DNA from: Anaerotignum sp.
GTDB taxonomy: Bacteria > Bacillota > Clostridia > Lachnospirales > Anaerotignaceae
DNA length: 9,062 bases
Direction: 5' to 3'
Assembly (NCBI GenBank): GCA_020024395.1
Contig: JAHHTV010000053.1
Location: 1-9,062 of the forward strand
The notes below the pieces were generated by a model, which had not been told where the DNA came from, searched no databases, and saw only the letters and a list, made by a program, of their open reading frames with translations. The translations under genes were made by a program, and so were the position numbers. Below are positions 1 to 6,103 of the stretch, piece by piece (the first letter of the stretch is position 1; the number at the start of each line of letters is the position of its first letter).

Positions 1-20
1 AATGAAAGGAGTAATTTATT

Positions 21-362
21 TTGGGCATACAAGAAACTTGGAAAGCGATGAGTGATGCAACAAGACGACAGATATTATTGATTTTGAAAGAAAAACCTTT
101 GACGGCAGGAGAGATTGCAAGTCATTTTCAAATGACAAATGCAACTATATCACATCATTTGTCTGTGTTAAAAGAAGCAGAATTGATAAGTGACAACAAA
201 AAGGGAAAATATATTTATTATGAATTAAATCTTTCGGTATTGGACGAAGTGATGGGATTTATGATGGCATTGAAAGGAGGAAATCAAAATGAAACCAAAA
301 ACAGCATTGATGGTGCTACTAAGCATACTCCCAACATTGATGGTACTGGTAGTGTACAATAA
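21..362 (+). CDS. SdpR-type ArsR-family autorepressor (TTG start)
   Basis: A small winged-helix DNA-binding protein of the ArsR superfamily, closest in style to SdpR, the repressor of sdpRI operons. The start ETWKAMSDATRRQIL matches the family's first helix. The recognition region is TAGEIASHFQMTNATISHHL (about residues 28-47), followed by the wing-like KKGKYIYYEL. No Cys-rich metal site is visible, so metal sensing is unlikely. The start is the TTG at 21, nine bases after AAAGGAG (5-11); the first in-frame ATG (48) would cut into helix 1. In Bacillus, SdpR represses its own operon until SdpI sequesters it at the membrane; the adjacent sdpI-like gene suggests the same circuit here (inferred). 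Oddity: the frame runs 74 bases into the next gene. This adds roughly 27 low-complexity residues beyond the usual ~90-residue length, and these look like a by-product of the overlap. The promoter lies outside the window. Confidence 0.88.
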   Translation: MGIQETWKAMSDATRRQILLILKEKPLTAGEIASHFQMTNATISHHLSVLKEAELISDNKKGKYIYYELNLSVLDEVMGFMMALKGGNQNETKNSIDGATKHTPNIDGTGSVQ

Positions 363-942
363 ATTGCCTGCACAAGTACCGATGGAGTGGGGGATTGCTG
401 GTGATGTTGTGCGATATGATGACAAATATAAATTGTTTTTTGTGGCAGGATTGAACATTATCATTGGTATATGGATTCCGATATTACCCAAAATAGACCC
501 CAAAAAACAAAATTATACACGTTTTGAAACGACATACACAACAATACATATATTGTTTATGCTGTTTATGGTGATTATGATGGGTGTTTCATTGGTGGAA
601 AGTTTATACCCCAACACTATTATGGTTGGTAAAGTGATTTGTGCAATCATTGGGACATTATTTGTATTGATAGGCAATCAAATGCCAAAAGTGAAATGGA
701 ATTTTTTTATGGGTATCAAAACACCGTGGGCATTGTCTGATGAATGTGTATGGAACAAAACACAGAGACTGGGTGGCAGAATGTTTGTGTTTTGTGGCTT
801 GCTGATGGTGATTGCTTGTTTTGTCATCGCAAAGCAACAGGTATTGTTTTGGCTATGTATGGCAATGGTGGTTTTGATGTGTGCTGTGCCAACAGTGATG
901 TCTTATATTTGGTATCAAAAAATACAACATACACAACAATGA
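289..942 (+). CDS. SdpI-family integral membrane protein (DUF1648 + SdpI domain)
   Basis: A 217-residue polytopic membrane protein. The N-terminal part (about residues 10-60) has the DUF1648 pattern, with LPAQVPMEWGIAGDVVRY between the first two hydrophobic segments. The C-terminal SdpI domain carries the signature GNQMPKVKWNFFMGIKTPWA, followed by a Trp-containing helix and LGGRMF. About six hydrophobic segments are visible (near residues 5-22, 48-66, 82-104, 111-128, 158-176 and 180-205). The ATG at 289 follows AAAGGAGG with ideal spacing and lies inside the 3' end of the repressor gene, so the two are probably translationally coupled. B. subtilis SdpI gives immunity to the SdpC toxin and signals to SdpR. 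No sdpC-like toxin gene is in this window, so the immunity target is unknown. It may be a stand-alone immunity or envelope-stress protein. Confidence 0.9.
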   Translation: MKPKTALMVLLSILPTLMVLVVYNKLPAQVPMEWGIAGDVVRYDDKYKLFFVAGLNIIIGIWIPILPKIDPKKQNYTRFETTYTTIHILFMLFMVIMMGVSLVESLYPNTIMVGKVICAIIGTLFVLIGNQMPKVKWNFFMGIKTPWALSDECVWNKTQRLGGRMFVFCGLLMVIACFVIAKQQVLFWLCMAMVVLMCAVPTVMSYIWYQKIQHTQQ

Positions 943-1019
943 ATACCAATAAAAATACTAGGAGTTTATTTGTTTTTGATAAAAAATGATGATTTTATGT
1001 ATGGATTTGTTTGAAACGA

Positions 1020-1048
1020 TTGACGATTTTTTCTGAAAAAGATATAAT
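1020..1048 (+). promoter_or_regulatory. Near-consensus housekeeping promoter of the pyrophosphatase operon
   Basis: A -35 box TTGACG (1020-1025) is separated by exactly 17 bases from a perfect -10 box TATAAT (1043-1048). Transcription should start near 1054-1056, giving a leader of about 70 bases before the ATG at 1125. It is the only strong promoter seen in the gap after the sdpI-like gene, and it makes the downstream housekeeping group independent of the repressor operon. Confidence 0.8.
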
Positions 1049-1073
1049 TAGGACGCTTAGAAGTAATCAACAT

Positions 1074-1093
1074 GACGCTTTTGGCGTCTTTTC
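1074..1093 (+). terminator. Short GC hairpin with T-run in the pyrophosphatase leader
   Basis: GACGC (1074-1078) pairs with GCGTC (1084-1088), with one more T-G wobble possible inside, followed by TTTTC. It looks like a small intrinsic terminator. It lies downstream of the promoter at 1020-1048, so it would sit in the leader RNA. It could end read-through from the sdpI-like gene while only partly affecting initiated transcripts, or act as an attenuator or 5'-stabilising hairpin. A second GACGCTT occurs upstream at 1052-1058. The stem is short, so strength is uncertain. Confidence 0.45.
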
Positions 1094-1124
1094 TTTATAT
1101 GGTGAAGAAGGAAGGAGAATATAT

Positions 1125-2762
1125 ATGAATAGAAAAAAAGATATTTTTGTTATTGGGCATAAAAACCCTGACACAGATTCTATTTGCTCTGCGATTGCAT
1201 ATGCAAATTTGAAAAATCAAATTTCACAAGAAAATCATGTTCCAAAACGTGCAGGTGATGTGAGTAGCGAAACACAATATGTGTTAGATTTTTTTGGTGT
1301 GGAAGCACCAGAATATATTGCACACGTTGGCACACAGGTAAAAGATGTGTCCATTAAACCAACAGTTGGTTTGTCAAAAGAAATCTCTTTGAAAAATGCA
1401 TGGACAATGATGAGAGATATGGAAGAATCTACAATGCCTGTTGTGCATGATGGTAAATTGGAGGGTATCATTTCTGTAAAAGATATCGCAACTGCAAACA
1501 TGGATGTATACGAAACAAGAATATTGGCATTGTCTAAAACAAAATATCACAATATTTTAGAAGCCATTGATGGTGAAATGATTGTGGGCGATGTGGAAGC
1601 AACTGTGCCAGAAGGCGGTAAAATACTCATTGGTGCAGCAAACCCTGAATTGATGGAAACATATTTAGAAAAAGGCGATATCTTGTTGACAGGAAACCGT
1701 TATGAATCACAACTGTGTGCTGTGGAAAGCGGTATTGGCTGTTTGGTGGTATGTATGGGTGCAAATGTTTCTGAAAGTATTCAGGCGTTGGCAAAAGAAA
1801 AGGGCTGTGCAGTCATTGGTACACCACATGATACTTACATGACAGCAAGATTGATTAGCCAAAGCACACCTTTGTCATATTTTATGAGAAAAGACAATTT
1901 GATAACATTCTATATGGACGATTTTATTACAGAAATCAAAGAAACAATGGCAAAAATTCGTCATCGTGATTTTCCCGTTATAGATAGTGATGGTAATTAT
2001 AAAGGGATGTTGTCTAGACGCTCTTTGTTGGATATGACAAACAAAAAAATTATCATGGTAGACCATAACGAAAAATCACAGGCTGTCAATGGTATTGAAG
2101 AAGCAGAAGTTTTGGAAATCATTGACCATCACCGTTTGGGAACAATGCAAACAACAACACCTGTATATTTCCGTAACCAGCCTGTGGGTTGTACTTCTAC
2201 GATTGTGTATAGTATGTATTTGGAAAATGGTGTGGAAATTCCAAAACAAATGGCAGGTTTGATGTGTTCTGCAATATTGTCTGACACATTGATGTTCCGT
2301 TCCCCAACTTGTACACCAACAGACCAAAAAGCAGCAGAAGCATTGGCAAAAATTGCAGGAATTGACATTAGAGAACACGCAGAAAATATGTTCCGTGCAG
2401 GAAGCAATTTGGCAGGCAAAACACCAAAAGAAATTTTTTATCAAGATTTCAAAAAATTTAATGCAAATGGTTTGTCATTTGGTGCTGGTCAGATTTCTTC
2501 ATTGGATAAATCTGCTTTGGAAGAATTGCGTGAAAAAATTGCAGATTTTATGGAAGAACAAGGCACAGGTGATGTGGATATGTTGTTCTTCTTGTTGACA
2601 AATATCATTGAGGAATCTTCTGATTTGGTATTCTTTGGAAAAGGTGCAAAAGAATTTGTGGAAAAAGCGTTTGGTGGTACAGCAACAGAAACATATATCC
2701 ATTTGCCAGGTGTGGTATCCAGAAAGAAACAGTTTGTACCTTCTGTATTGAATGCATTATAA
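1125..2762 (+). CDS. ppaC: Manganese-dependent family II inorganic pyrophosphatase with CBS-DRTGG-CBS insert
   Basis: Hydrolyses pyrophosphate to two phosphates in the cytoplasm, pulling biosynthetic reactions forward. It is 545 residues, the length of the CBS-PPase subclass rather than the ~310 of simple PpaC. Metal-site motifs of the DHH superfamily are present: GHKNPDTDS (H12, D16, D18), VDHN (D313), DHH (334-336), and the substrate-binding SRKKQ (532-536) near the C-terminus. The DHH core is interrupted by a regulatory insert: CBS1 (about 72-127), a DRTGG domain (about 145-250) and CBS2 (about 264-305). In studied clostridial relatives such inserts bind adenine nucleotides: AMP and ADP inhibit, ATP or diadenosine polyphosphates activate. 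The start is the ATG at 1125 after GAAGGAGA. A longer frame from TTG 1011 is rejected because it would run across the promoter and leader hairpin. truA follows after 15 bases. Confidence 0.96.
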   Translation: MNRKKDIFVIGHKNPDTDSICSAIAYANLKNQISQENHVPKRAGDVSSETQYVLDFFGVEAPEYIAHVGTQVKDVSIKPTVGLSKEISLKNAWTMMRDMEESTMPVVHDGKLEGIISVKDIATANMDVYETRILALSKTKYHNILEAIDGEMIVGDVEATVPEGGKILIGAANPELMETYLEKGDILLTGNRYESQLCAVESGIGCLVVCMGANVSESIQALAKEKGCAVIGTPHDTYMTARLISQSTPLSYFMRKDNLITFYMDDFITEIKETMAKIRHRDFPVIDSDGNYKGMLSRRSLLDMTNKKIIMVDHNEKSQAVNGIEEAEVLEIIDHHRLGTMQTTTPVYFRNQPVGCTSTIVYSMYLENGVEIPKQMAGLMCSAILSDTLMFRSPTCTPTDQKAAEALAKIAGIDIREHAENMFRAGSNLAGKTPKEIFYQDFKKFNANGLSFGAGQISSLDKSALEELREKIADFMEEQGTGDVDMLFFLLTNIIEESSDLVFFGKGAKEFVEKAFGGTATETYIHLPGVVSRKKQFVPSVLNAL

Positions 2763-2777
2763 TCACAGGTGAATATC

Positions 2778-3545
2778 ATGCAAAATTATAAAATGGTATT
2801 GTGTTACGATGGCGGCAGATATGATGGCTGGCAAAAACAAGGCAATACCAACAACACCATACAACAAAAATTGGAAAATATTCTTTCGGATTTGGCAGGT
2901 GTAGAAACAGAGATTTTTGGTTCTGGCAGAACAGATGCAGGTACACATGCGAAAGGACAAGTGGCTAATTTTCGTATAAACTGGCAAGGCACAGCCACAG
3001 AACTCAAACAGGCAATCAATCAAAAGTTGCCAGAAGATATTGGTGTATTGACTTTGGAAAAGGCAGACGGGCGATTTCATGCCCGTTTGCATGCCAAAGC
3101 AAAACGATATGCATATACCATTTGGCTGGGAGATATGCCACCTGTGTTTGCAAGAAAATATAGCTTTTGGTGTAAAGAGAATTTGGATATACAAAAAATG
3201 GAACAAGCAGCAGCTATTTTTGTAGGTACACATGATTTTAAGAGCTTTTGTGCAAACAAACGGATGAAAAAATCAACGGTGCGTACCATTTTTGATATTA
3301 CCATTACAAAGCAAGGACAGAAATTGATACTTGCATATACAGGAAATGGATTTTTGTATCAGATGGTGCGGATATTGACAGGAACACTGATTGAAGTGGG
3401 AGAAGGCAAAAAAAGCGTGCAGGATATGGCATATATCTTGCAGGCAAAACAACGAGAACAAGCAGGATTTACAGCACCTGCAAAAGGTCTTGTGTTGGAG
3501 GAAGTGTTTTATGATACGGATAACAGATTTGAAGTTGCCCATTGA
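2778..3545 (+). CDS. truA: tRNA pseudouridine(38-40) synthase TruA
   Basis: Converts uridines 38-40 in the anticodon arm of many tRNAs to pseudouridine. The 255-residue length is normal. The catalytic motif GRTDAGTHA is present with Asp at about residue 53, within GSGRTDAGTHAKGQVANF. Other family marks are FHARLHAKAKRYAYTI in the middle and GNGFLYQMVRILTG near the C-terminus. I chose the ATG at 2778, preceded by a modest AGGTGA site, over the upstream GTG at 2769, because the family begins just before the YDGxxYxGWQ-like segment (here CYDGGRYDGWQKQ). It follows ppaC by 15 bases with no promoter or terminator between, so it is co-transcribed. Its last 35 bases overlap the next gene. Single-domain form, no sign of damage. 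Confidence 0.96.
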   Translation: MQNYKMVLCYDGGRYDGWQKQGNTNNTIQQKLENILSDLAGVETEIFGSGRTDAGTHAKGQVANFRINWQGTATELKQAINQKLPEDIGVLTLEKADGRFHARLHAKAKRYAYTIWLGDMPPVFARKYSFWCKENLDIQKMEQAAAIFVGTHDFKSFCANKRMKKSTVRTIFDITITKQGQKLILAYTGNGFLYQMVRILTGTLIEVGEGKKSVQDMAYILQAKQREQAGFTAPAKGLVLEEVFYDTDNRFEVAH

Positions 3546-5091
3546 CCACAAACAAAGTGCATTAGAGAAAAAAGCGGCGAAAGTATTGGGCATACCTGTG
3601 CATGAAATACAGGAATTGCATGTCTTTCGTCGTTCTTTGGATGCACGAAAAAAAGATAATATACATTATGTGTATGTGGTTGATGTTGCAATATTGCAAG
3701 AACAAAAAAGACTTGCCAAAATCAAACAGAAACAAATTACAAAAAGCCCAGATTTGAGATATCATTTCCCTATGGGCAAGTGTCATATGGAAAAACGCCC
3801 AGTTGTGGTAGGTTTTGGCCCTGCGGGGTTGTTTGCAGCGTTATTGCTGGCACAAATGGGATTGTGTCCCATTGTTTTGGAACGTGGTGGTGATGTGGAT
3901 AGCCGTAGCAAAGCCGTTTCTCATTTTTGGAAAACGGGAGAACTGGACACAGAAAACAATGTGCAGTTTGGAGAAGGTGGTGCTGGAACATTTTCTGATG
4001 GAAAACTGACAACACGTATCAAAGACACACGTTGTCGTAAAGTGTTGGAAGAATTGGTTGCAGCAGGCGCACCAAAAGAAATACTATATGATAACAAGCC
4101 ACATATTGGTACAGATTTATTGCGTGATGTGGTAAAACAAATTAGAGAACGCATCATTGCACTGGGCGGAGAAGTACGGTTTTTTGCAAAAGTAACAGAT
4201 ATACTGCATGAAAATGGTCATGTGGCGGCTGTGGAAGTCAATGGTATGGAAAAGATAGAAACAGATGATGTGATATTGGCAGTTGGACATAGTGCAAGAG
4301 ATACATTCACCATGTTATTTGAAAAACAAATCACATTGGAGCAAAAACCGTTTGCAATGGGCGTGCGTATCGAACACCCACAAAATATGATAGATATGGC
4401 ACAATATGGAGCATTTGCAGACAAATTGCCTGCAGCGGATTATCGTTTGACATATACCACAGAAAAAAATAGAGGAGTATATACATTTTGTATGTGTCCA
4501 GGAGGATATGTGGTTGCGGCATCTTCTGAAAAAGGGCGACTTGCTGTCAATGGTATGAGTGAACATGCACGAGATGGCAAAAATGCAAATGCAGCTGTTT
4601 TGGTGCAAGTATTCCCTGCAGATTTTGGTAGTTGTCATCCATTGGCTGGGATGTATTTTCAACAAGATTTAGAGGAAAAAGCGTTTTTGGCAGGTGGGGG
4701 AGATTATACGGCTCCGATACAAACGGTTGGACAGTTTTTGGGCAATAGAAATGATGGCATAAAAGAAGTTGTACCAACGTATTGTCCAAAAACAACATTT
4801 GCCAATATGGAAGATATTTTTCCGCCATTTATGATAGAAGCACTGAAAGAGGCAATGCCAACATTTGGAAAAAAACTGAAAGGTTTTGACAGACCAGATG
4901 CCATACTGACGGCAGTGGAGAGCCGCAGTTCTTCTCCTGTGCGTATTTTGCGTAATGTAATGCGGGAAAGTGTTTCGTTGTCTGGGTTGTATCCGATTGG
5001 TGAGGGTGCAGGCTATGCACGTGGTATTGTTTCGGCAGCAGTAGACGGTGTGGCTGTGGCAGAACACATATTTGAAAAATATAAGATATAA
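3511..5091 (+). CDS. FAD-dependent oxidoreductase of the COG2509 type (substrate unknown)
   Basis: A 526-residue flavoprotein of a family widespread in Clostridia and often listed only as an NAD(P)/FAD-dependent dehydrogenase. An N-terminal domain (about residues 1-90) precedes the dinucleotide-binding fold. That fold has VVVGFGPAGLFAAL (GxGxxG at 101-106) and the ribose-binding acid in VLERGGD (E124). Next come the family block VQFGEGGAGTFSDGKLTTR (about 151-169), a second nucleotide-binding strand DVILAVGHSARDT (about 252-264), and the C-terminal FAD motif PIGEGAGYARGIVSAAVDG. No iron-sulfur Cys cluster, membrane segment or export signal is seen, so it should be cytosolic. The ATG at 3511 follows GGAGGAAG (3497-3504) inside truA. 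The longer open frame from 3391 reads truA in another phase and is not part of the protein. The overlap implies co-translation with truA. The reaction is not known from sequence. Confidence 0.9.
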   Translation: MIRITDLKLPIDHKQSALEKKAAKVLGIPVHEIQELHVFRRSLDARKKDNIHYVYVVDVAILQEQKRLAKIKQKQITKSPDLRYHFPMGKCHMEKRPVVVGFGPAGLFAALLLAQMGLCPIVLERGGDVDSRSKAVSHFWKTGELDTENNVQFGEGGAGTFSDGKLTTRIKDTRCRKVLEELVAAGAPKEILYDNKPHIGTDLLRDVVKQIRERIIALGGEVRFFAKVTDILHENGHVAAVEVNGMEKIETDDVILAVGHSARDTFTMLFEKQITLEQKPFAMGVRIEHPQNMIDMAQYGAFADKLPAADYRLTYTTEKNRGVYTFCMCPGGYVVAASSEKGRLAVNGMSEHARDGKNANAAVLVQVFPADFGSCHPLAGMYFQQDLEEKAFLAGGGDYTAPIQTVGQFLGNRNDGIKEVVPTYCPKTTFANMEDIFPPFMIEALKEAMPTFGKKLKGFDRPDAILTAVESRSSSPVRILRNVMRESVSLSGLYPIGEGAGYARGIVSAAVDGVAVAEHIFEKYKI

Positions 5092-5130
5092 AAAGACGTA
5101 TGCTTTGAAAAATCAAAGCATACGTCTTTT
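5091..5130. terminator. Bidirectional intrinsic terminator, 18-bp perfect stem
   Basis: Arms 5091-5108 and 5113-5130 pair perfectly over 18 bp around an AAAA loop (5109-5112). The ends are AAAA and TTTT, so both strands give a GC-containing stem followed by a U-run. It begins at the last base of the oxidoreductase stop codon and ends one base before the stop codon of the minus-strand gene at 5132. It therefore serves both converging transcripts. Confidence 0.95.
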
Positions 5131-5131
5131 G

Positions 5132-5650
5132 TTATTTTGCTGTTTTATTGCGAAAGTAAAACAAAGCATATACTTCTGCAAAAATTACCATTGCAATAAA
5201 AGGGTATTCAGAAAGGAACAGTTTATCTAAATAAACATTGCTTGTGAATATATCTATGCCCATTTGCAAGAAATACAGTATATTGGAGAAAAAGCTCATC
5301 AATATTTGTTCAGGTATCATGAAAATAGAAAATGCCATAGATAATACAGAACTATATTCTAGTGTTGGGAAGACAGCATATAAGATGATGTAAACCATAG
5401 CCATTATTTGTGTGGCAAGCAATGTTTTATACATCAGTATGTTTTTTTTATGTGCGTTTGTAGATACTGTTTTGGGATTTTGTTTGTTACAAATTTTGAT
5501 ACTGCAAATCAAACTCAATAATACAGTGATTGTAAAAAGTACAGCATTTATGGTGGGATTCCAAGCAGTGAATTTGAAAATCAAAACGGCTAACAGTTGA
5601 AACACAACATAAAATACAAAAAGTGTTTTGAAAAAATGTTTTTTGTTCAT
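5132..5650 (-). CDS. Multi-pass membrane protein of unknown function (172 aa)
   Basis: I do not recognise a family. The protein is strongly hydrophobic, with about five segments: residues 8-27, 34-54, 73-93, 99-130 (long, possibly two helices broken by the PEQ at about 113) and 146-167. A short basic loop with Lys and Asn lies near residues 55-70 and the tail is basic (FRNKTAK). No catalytic motif or conserved Cys/His pair stands out. It is credible as a gene: it starts at ATG 5650 with AAAGGGG seven bases upstream, has a plausible promoter, and ends exactly at the shared terminator. It is convergent to the housekeeping operon and is not obviously linked to it. Confidence 0.75.
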   Translation of the reverse strand: MNKKHFFKTLFVFYVVFQLLAVLIFKFTAWNPTINAVLFTITVLLSLICSIKICNKQNPKTVSTNAHKKNILMYKTLLATQIMAMVYIILYAVFPTLEYSSVLSMAFSIFMIPEQILMSFFSNILYFLQMGIDIFTSNVYLDKLFLSEYPFIAMVIFAEVYALFYFRNKTAK

Positions 5651-5695
5651 AAAAATACCCCTTTCTATCTGATTTTACCGTATTTATCTATGTAC

Positions 5696-5724
5696 AATAT
5701 AATATAAAAAAAGGAAAAAAACAA
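5696..5724 (-). promoter_or_regulatory. Putative promoter of the 172-aa membrane protein gene
   Basis: On the minus strand, TTGTTT (5724-5719) is followed after 17 bases by TATATT (5701-5696), about 45 bases upstream of the start codon. The surrounding runs of T and A make chance matches easier, so support is moderate. The stretch 5651-5750 otherwise holds only the ribosome site and AT-rich sequence. Confidence 0.5.
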
Positions 5725-5742
5725 GTGGCGTGGATATTTTTG

Positions 5743-5779
5743 TAAAAGAATAATCGCCATATCAAAGATATGGCGATTA
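5743..5779 (-). terminator. Intrinsic terminator of the micro-lipoprotein gene
   Basis: Arms 5751-5763 and 5767-5779 form a 13-bp perfect stem with an AAA loop and a GC-rich core (CGCC/GGCG). Read on the minus strand it is followed by TTCTTTTAC. The plus-strand side lacks a T-run, so it should terminate minus-strand transcription only. It lies about 40 bases past the stop codon of the small gene at 5819-5914. Confidence 0.75.
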
Positions 5780-5818
5780 GATTATATGATAGATATATAA
5801 ATGATGGAAGCAATATGG

Positions 5819-5914
5819 TTATGTATTTGCTTTTTGTTTTTGTTCGTTTGTGGCACAAGCGGCTGTACCAAGTAGCAAAAGTGTCAATATGATAGATGAC
5901 ATTTGCTGTTTCAT
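5819..5914 (-). CDS. Predicted micro-lipoprotein, 31 aa
   Basis: A 31-codon ORF preceded by AAAGGAGG (minus strand) seven bases before its ATG, one of the best ribosome sites in the window. The product begins MKQQ, has a hydrophobic stretch SSIILTLLLLG, then TAAC, a lipobox-like site with Cys at residue 20. After lipidation the mature part would be only 12 residues, polar and basic (CATNEQKQKANT). The -3 residue of the lipobox is Thr where Leu is usual, so processing is likely but not certain. A promoter upstream and a hairpin terminator downstream frame it as a one-gene unit. It is divergent from the YtrA-type operon. It could be a small envelope lipoprotein, a peptide-signal precursor, or the remnant of a longer lipoprotein. 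Function unknown. Confidence 0.7.
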   Translation of the reverse strand: MKQQMSSIILTLLLLGTAACATNEQKQKANT

Positions 5915-5957
5915 AGAAATACCTCCTTTGAGGATATATTGATTTTTATTTTTGATA

Positions 5958-5986
5958 ATATTAGTATAACACAATATTCTGAACAA
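5958..5986 (-). promoter_or_regulatory. Putative promoter of the micro-lipoprotein gene
   Basis: On the minus strand, TTGTTC (5986-5981) is followed after 17 bases by TAATAT (5963-5958), about 45 bases upstream of the ATG at 5914. TATACT lies just before as an alternative -10 but has no good -35 partner. Confidence 0.5.
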
Positions 5987-5992
5987 ATTGTG
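5970..5992. repeat. Inverted repeat around the -35 box of the micro-lipoprotein promoter
   Basis: CACAAT (5970-5975) and ATTGTG (5987-5992) form a 6-bp inverted repeat with an 11-base spacer that contains the TTGTTC -35 box. It has the layout of an operator, but six base pairs in AT-rich DNA can arise by chance. It does not match the AGTGTA half-site of the neighbouring operon. Confidence 0.3.
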
Positions 5993-6024
5993 AATGAAGT
6001 CTTACTGTTTTTTAAATTTTGAGA

Positions 6025-6053
6025 TTGACATAAAAGTGTATGAGTGGTATCAT
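6025..6053 (+). promoter_or_regulatory. Promoter of the YtrA-type ABC transporter operon
   Basis: A perfect -35 box TTGACA (6025-6030) and a -10 box TATCAT (6048-6053) are separated by 17 bases. Transcription should begin near 6060. The -10 region lies inside the first palindrome and the start site abuts the second, as expected of a repressed promoter. A TATAAT at 6077-6082 is part of the second palindrome and has no good -35 partner. Confidence 0.75.
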
Positions 6054-6058
6054 ACAGT
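6035..6058. promoter_or_regulatory. Operator 1: palindrome over the -10 box
   Basis: AGTGTATGA (6035-6043) and TCATACAGT (6050-6058) are inverted repeats with a single mismatch (G for C at 6057) around a 6-base centre. Viewed as half-sites this is AGTGTA-N12-TACAGT. It covers the -10 box, so a bound repressor would block RNA polymerase. The likely ligand is the GntR protein encoded just downstream. Confidence 0.7.
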
Positions 6059-6060
6059 TA

Positions 6061-6090
6061 CAAAGTGTATGATATATATAATACACTTTG
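6061..6090. promoter_or_regulatory. Operator 2: perfect 10-bp palindrome at the transcription start
   Basis: CAAAGTGTAT (6061-6070) and ATACACTTTG (6081-6090) are exact inverted repeats around GATATATATA. The core is AGTGTA-N12-TACACT, the same design as operator 1, centred 29 bp away. The B. subtilis YtrA operator is, from memory, AGTGTA-N13-TACACT, so this fits a YtrA-type regulator with a spacer one base shorter. In RNA the same sequence could form a hairpin just before the ribosome site GAAAGGA (6091-6097). Confidence 0.75.
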
Positions 6091-6103
6091 GAAAGGACGA
6101 TGC

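Noticed and set aside
943..970. Possible hairpin just after the sdpI-like gene (CAATAAA with TTTATTTG)
   Set aside because: A/T-only stem with a mismatch and a long loop; too weak to call a terminator.
744..989. 81-codon plus-strand frame inside and past the sdpI-like gene
   Set aside because: No ribosome site, and the peptide is an out-of-frame reading of the SdpI domain.
1011..1124. In-frame TTG extension of the pyrophosphatase by 38 residues
   Set aside because: It would cover the -35/-10 promoter and the leader hairpin, has no ribosome site, and the family starts at the ATG at 1125, which has a good GAAGGAGA site.
2076..2444. 122-codon minus-strand frame opposite ppaC
   Set aside because: Cys- and His-rich composition typical of an antisense shadow of a real coding gene; no ribosome site or family.
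3391..3510. N-terminal 40-residue extension of the FAD oxidoreductase
   Set aside because: It reads truA in another frame, with a composition (Lys/Cys/Trp-rich) unlike the flavoprotein; GGAGGAAG before ATG 3511 marks the true start.
4669..5067. 132-codon minus-strand frame opposite the oxidoreductase
   Set aside because: Antisense shadow with no ribosome site; the plus-strand frame carries the conserved FAD motif there.
5751..5779. 13-bp palindrome as an operator or plus-strand terminator
   Set aside because: The AAA loop and T-run only on the minus-strand side, just past a minus-strand stop codon, fit a one-way terminator better.
6077..6082. TATAAT as the -10 box of the transporter operon
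   Set aside because: It is a by-product of the second palindrome and has no acceptable -35 at 17 bases (ACAGTT); the TTGACA/TATCAT pair upstream is much better.
6044..6103. GTG start for the GntR regulator
   Set aside because: It lies inside operator 1 and upstream of the predicted transcription start.
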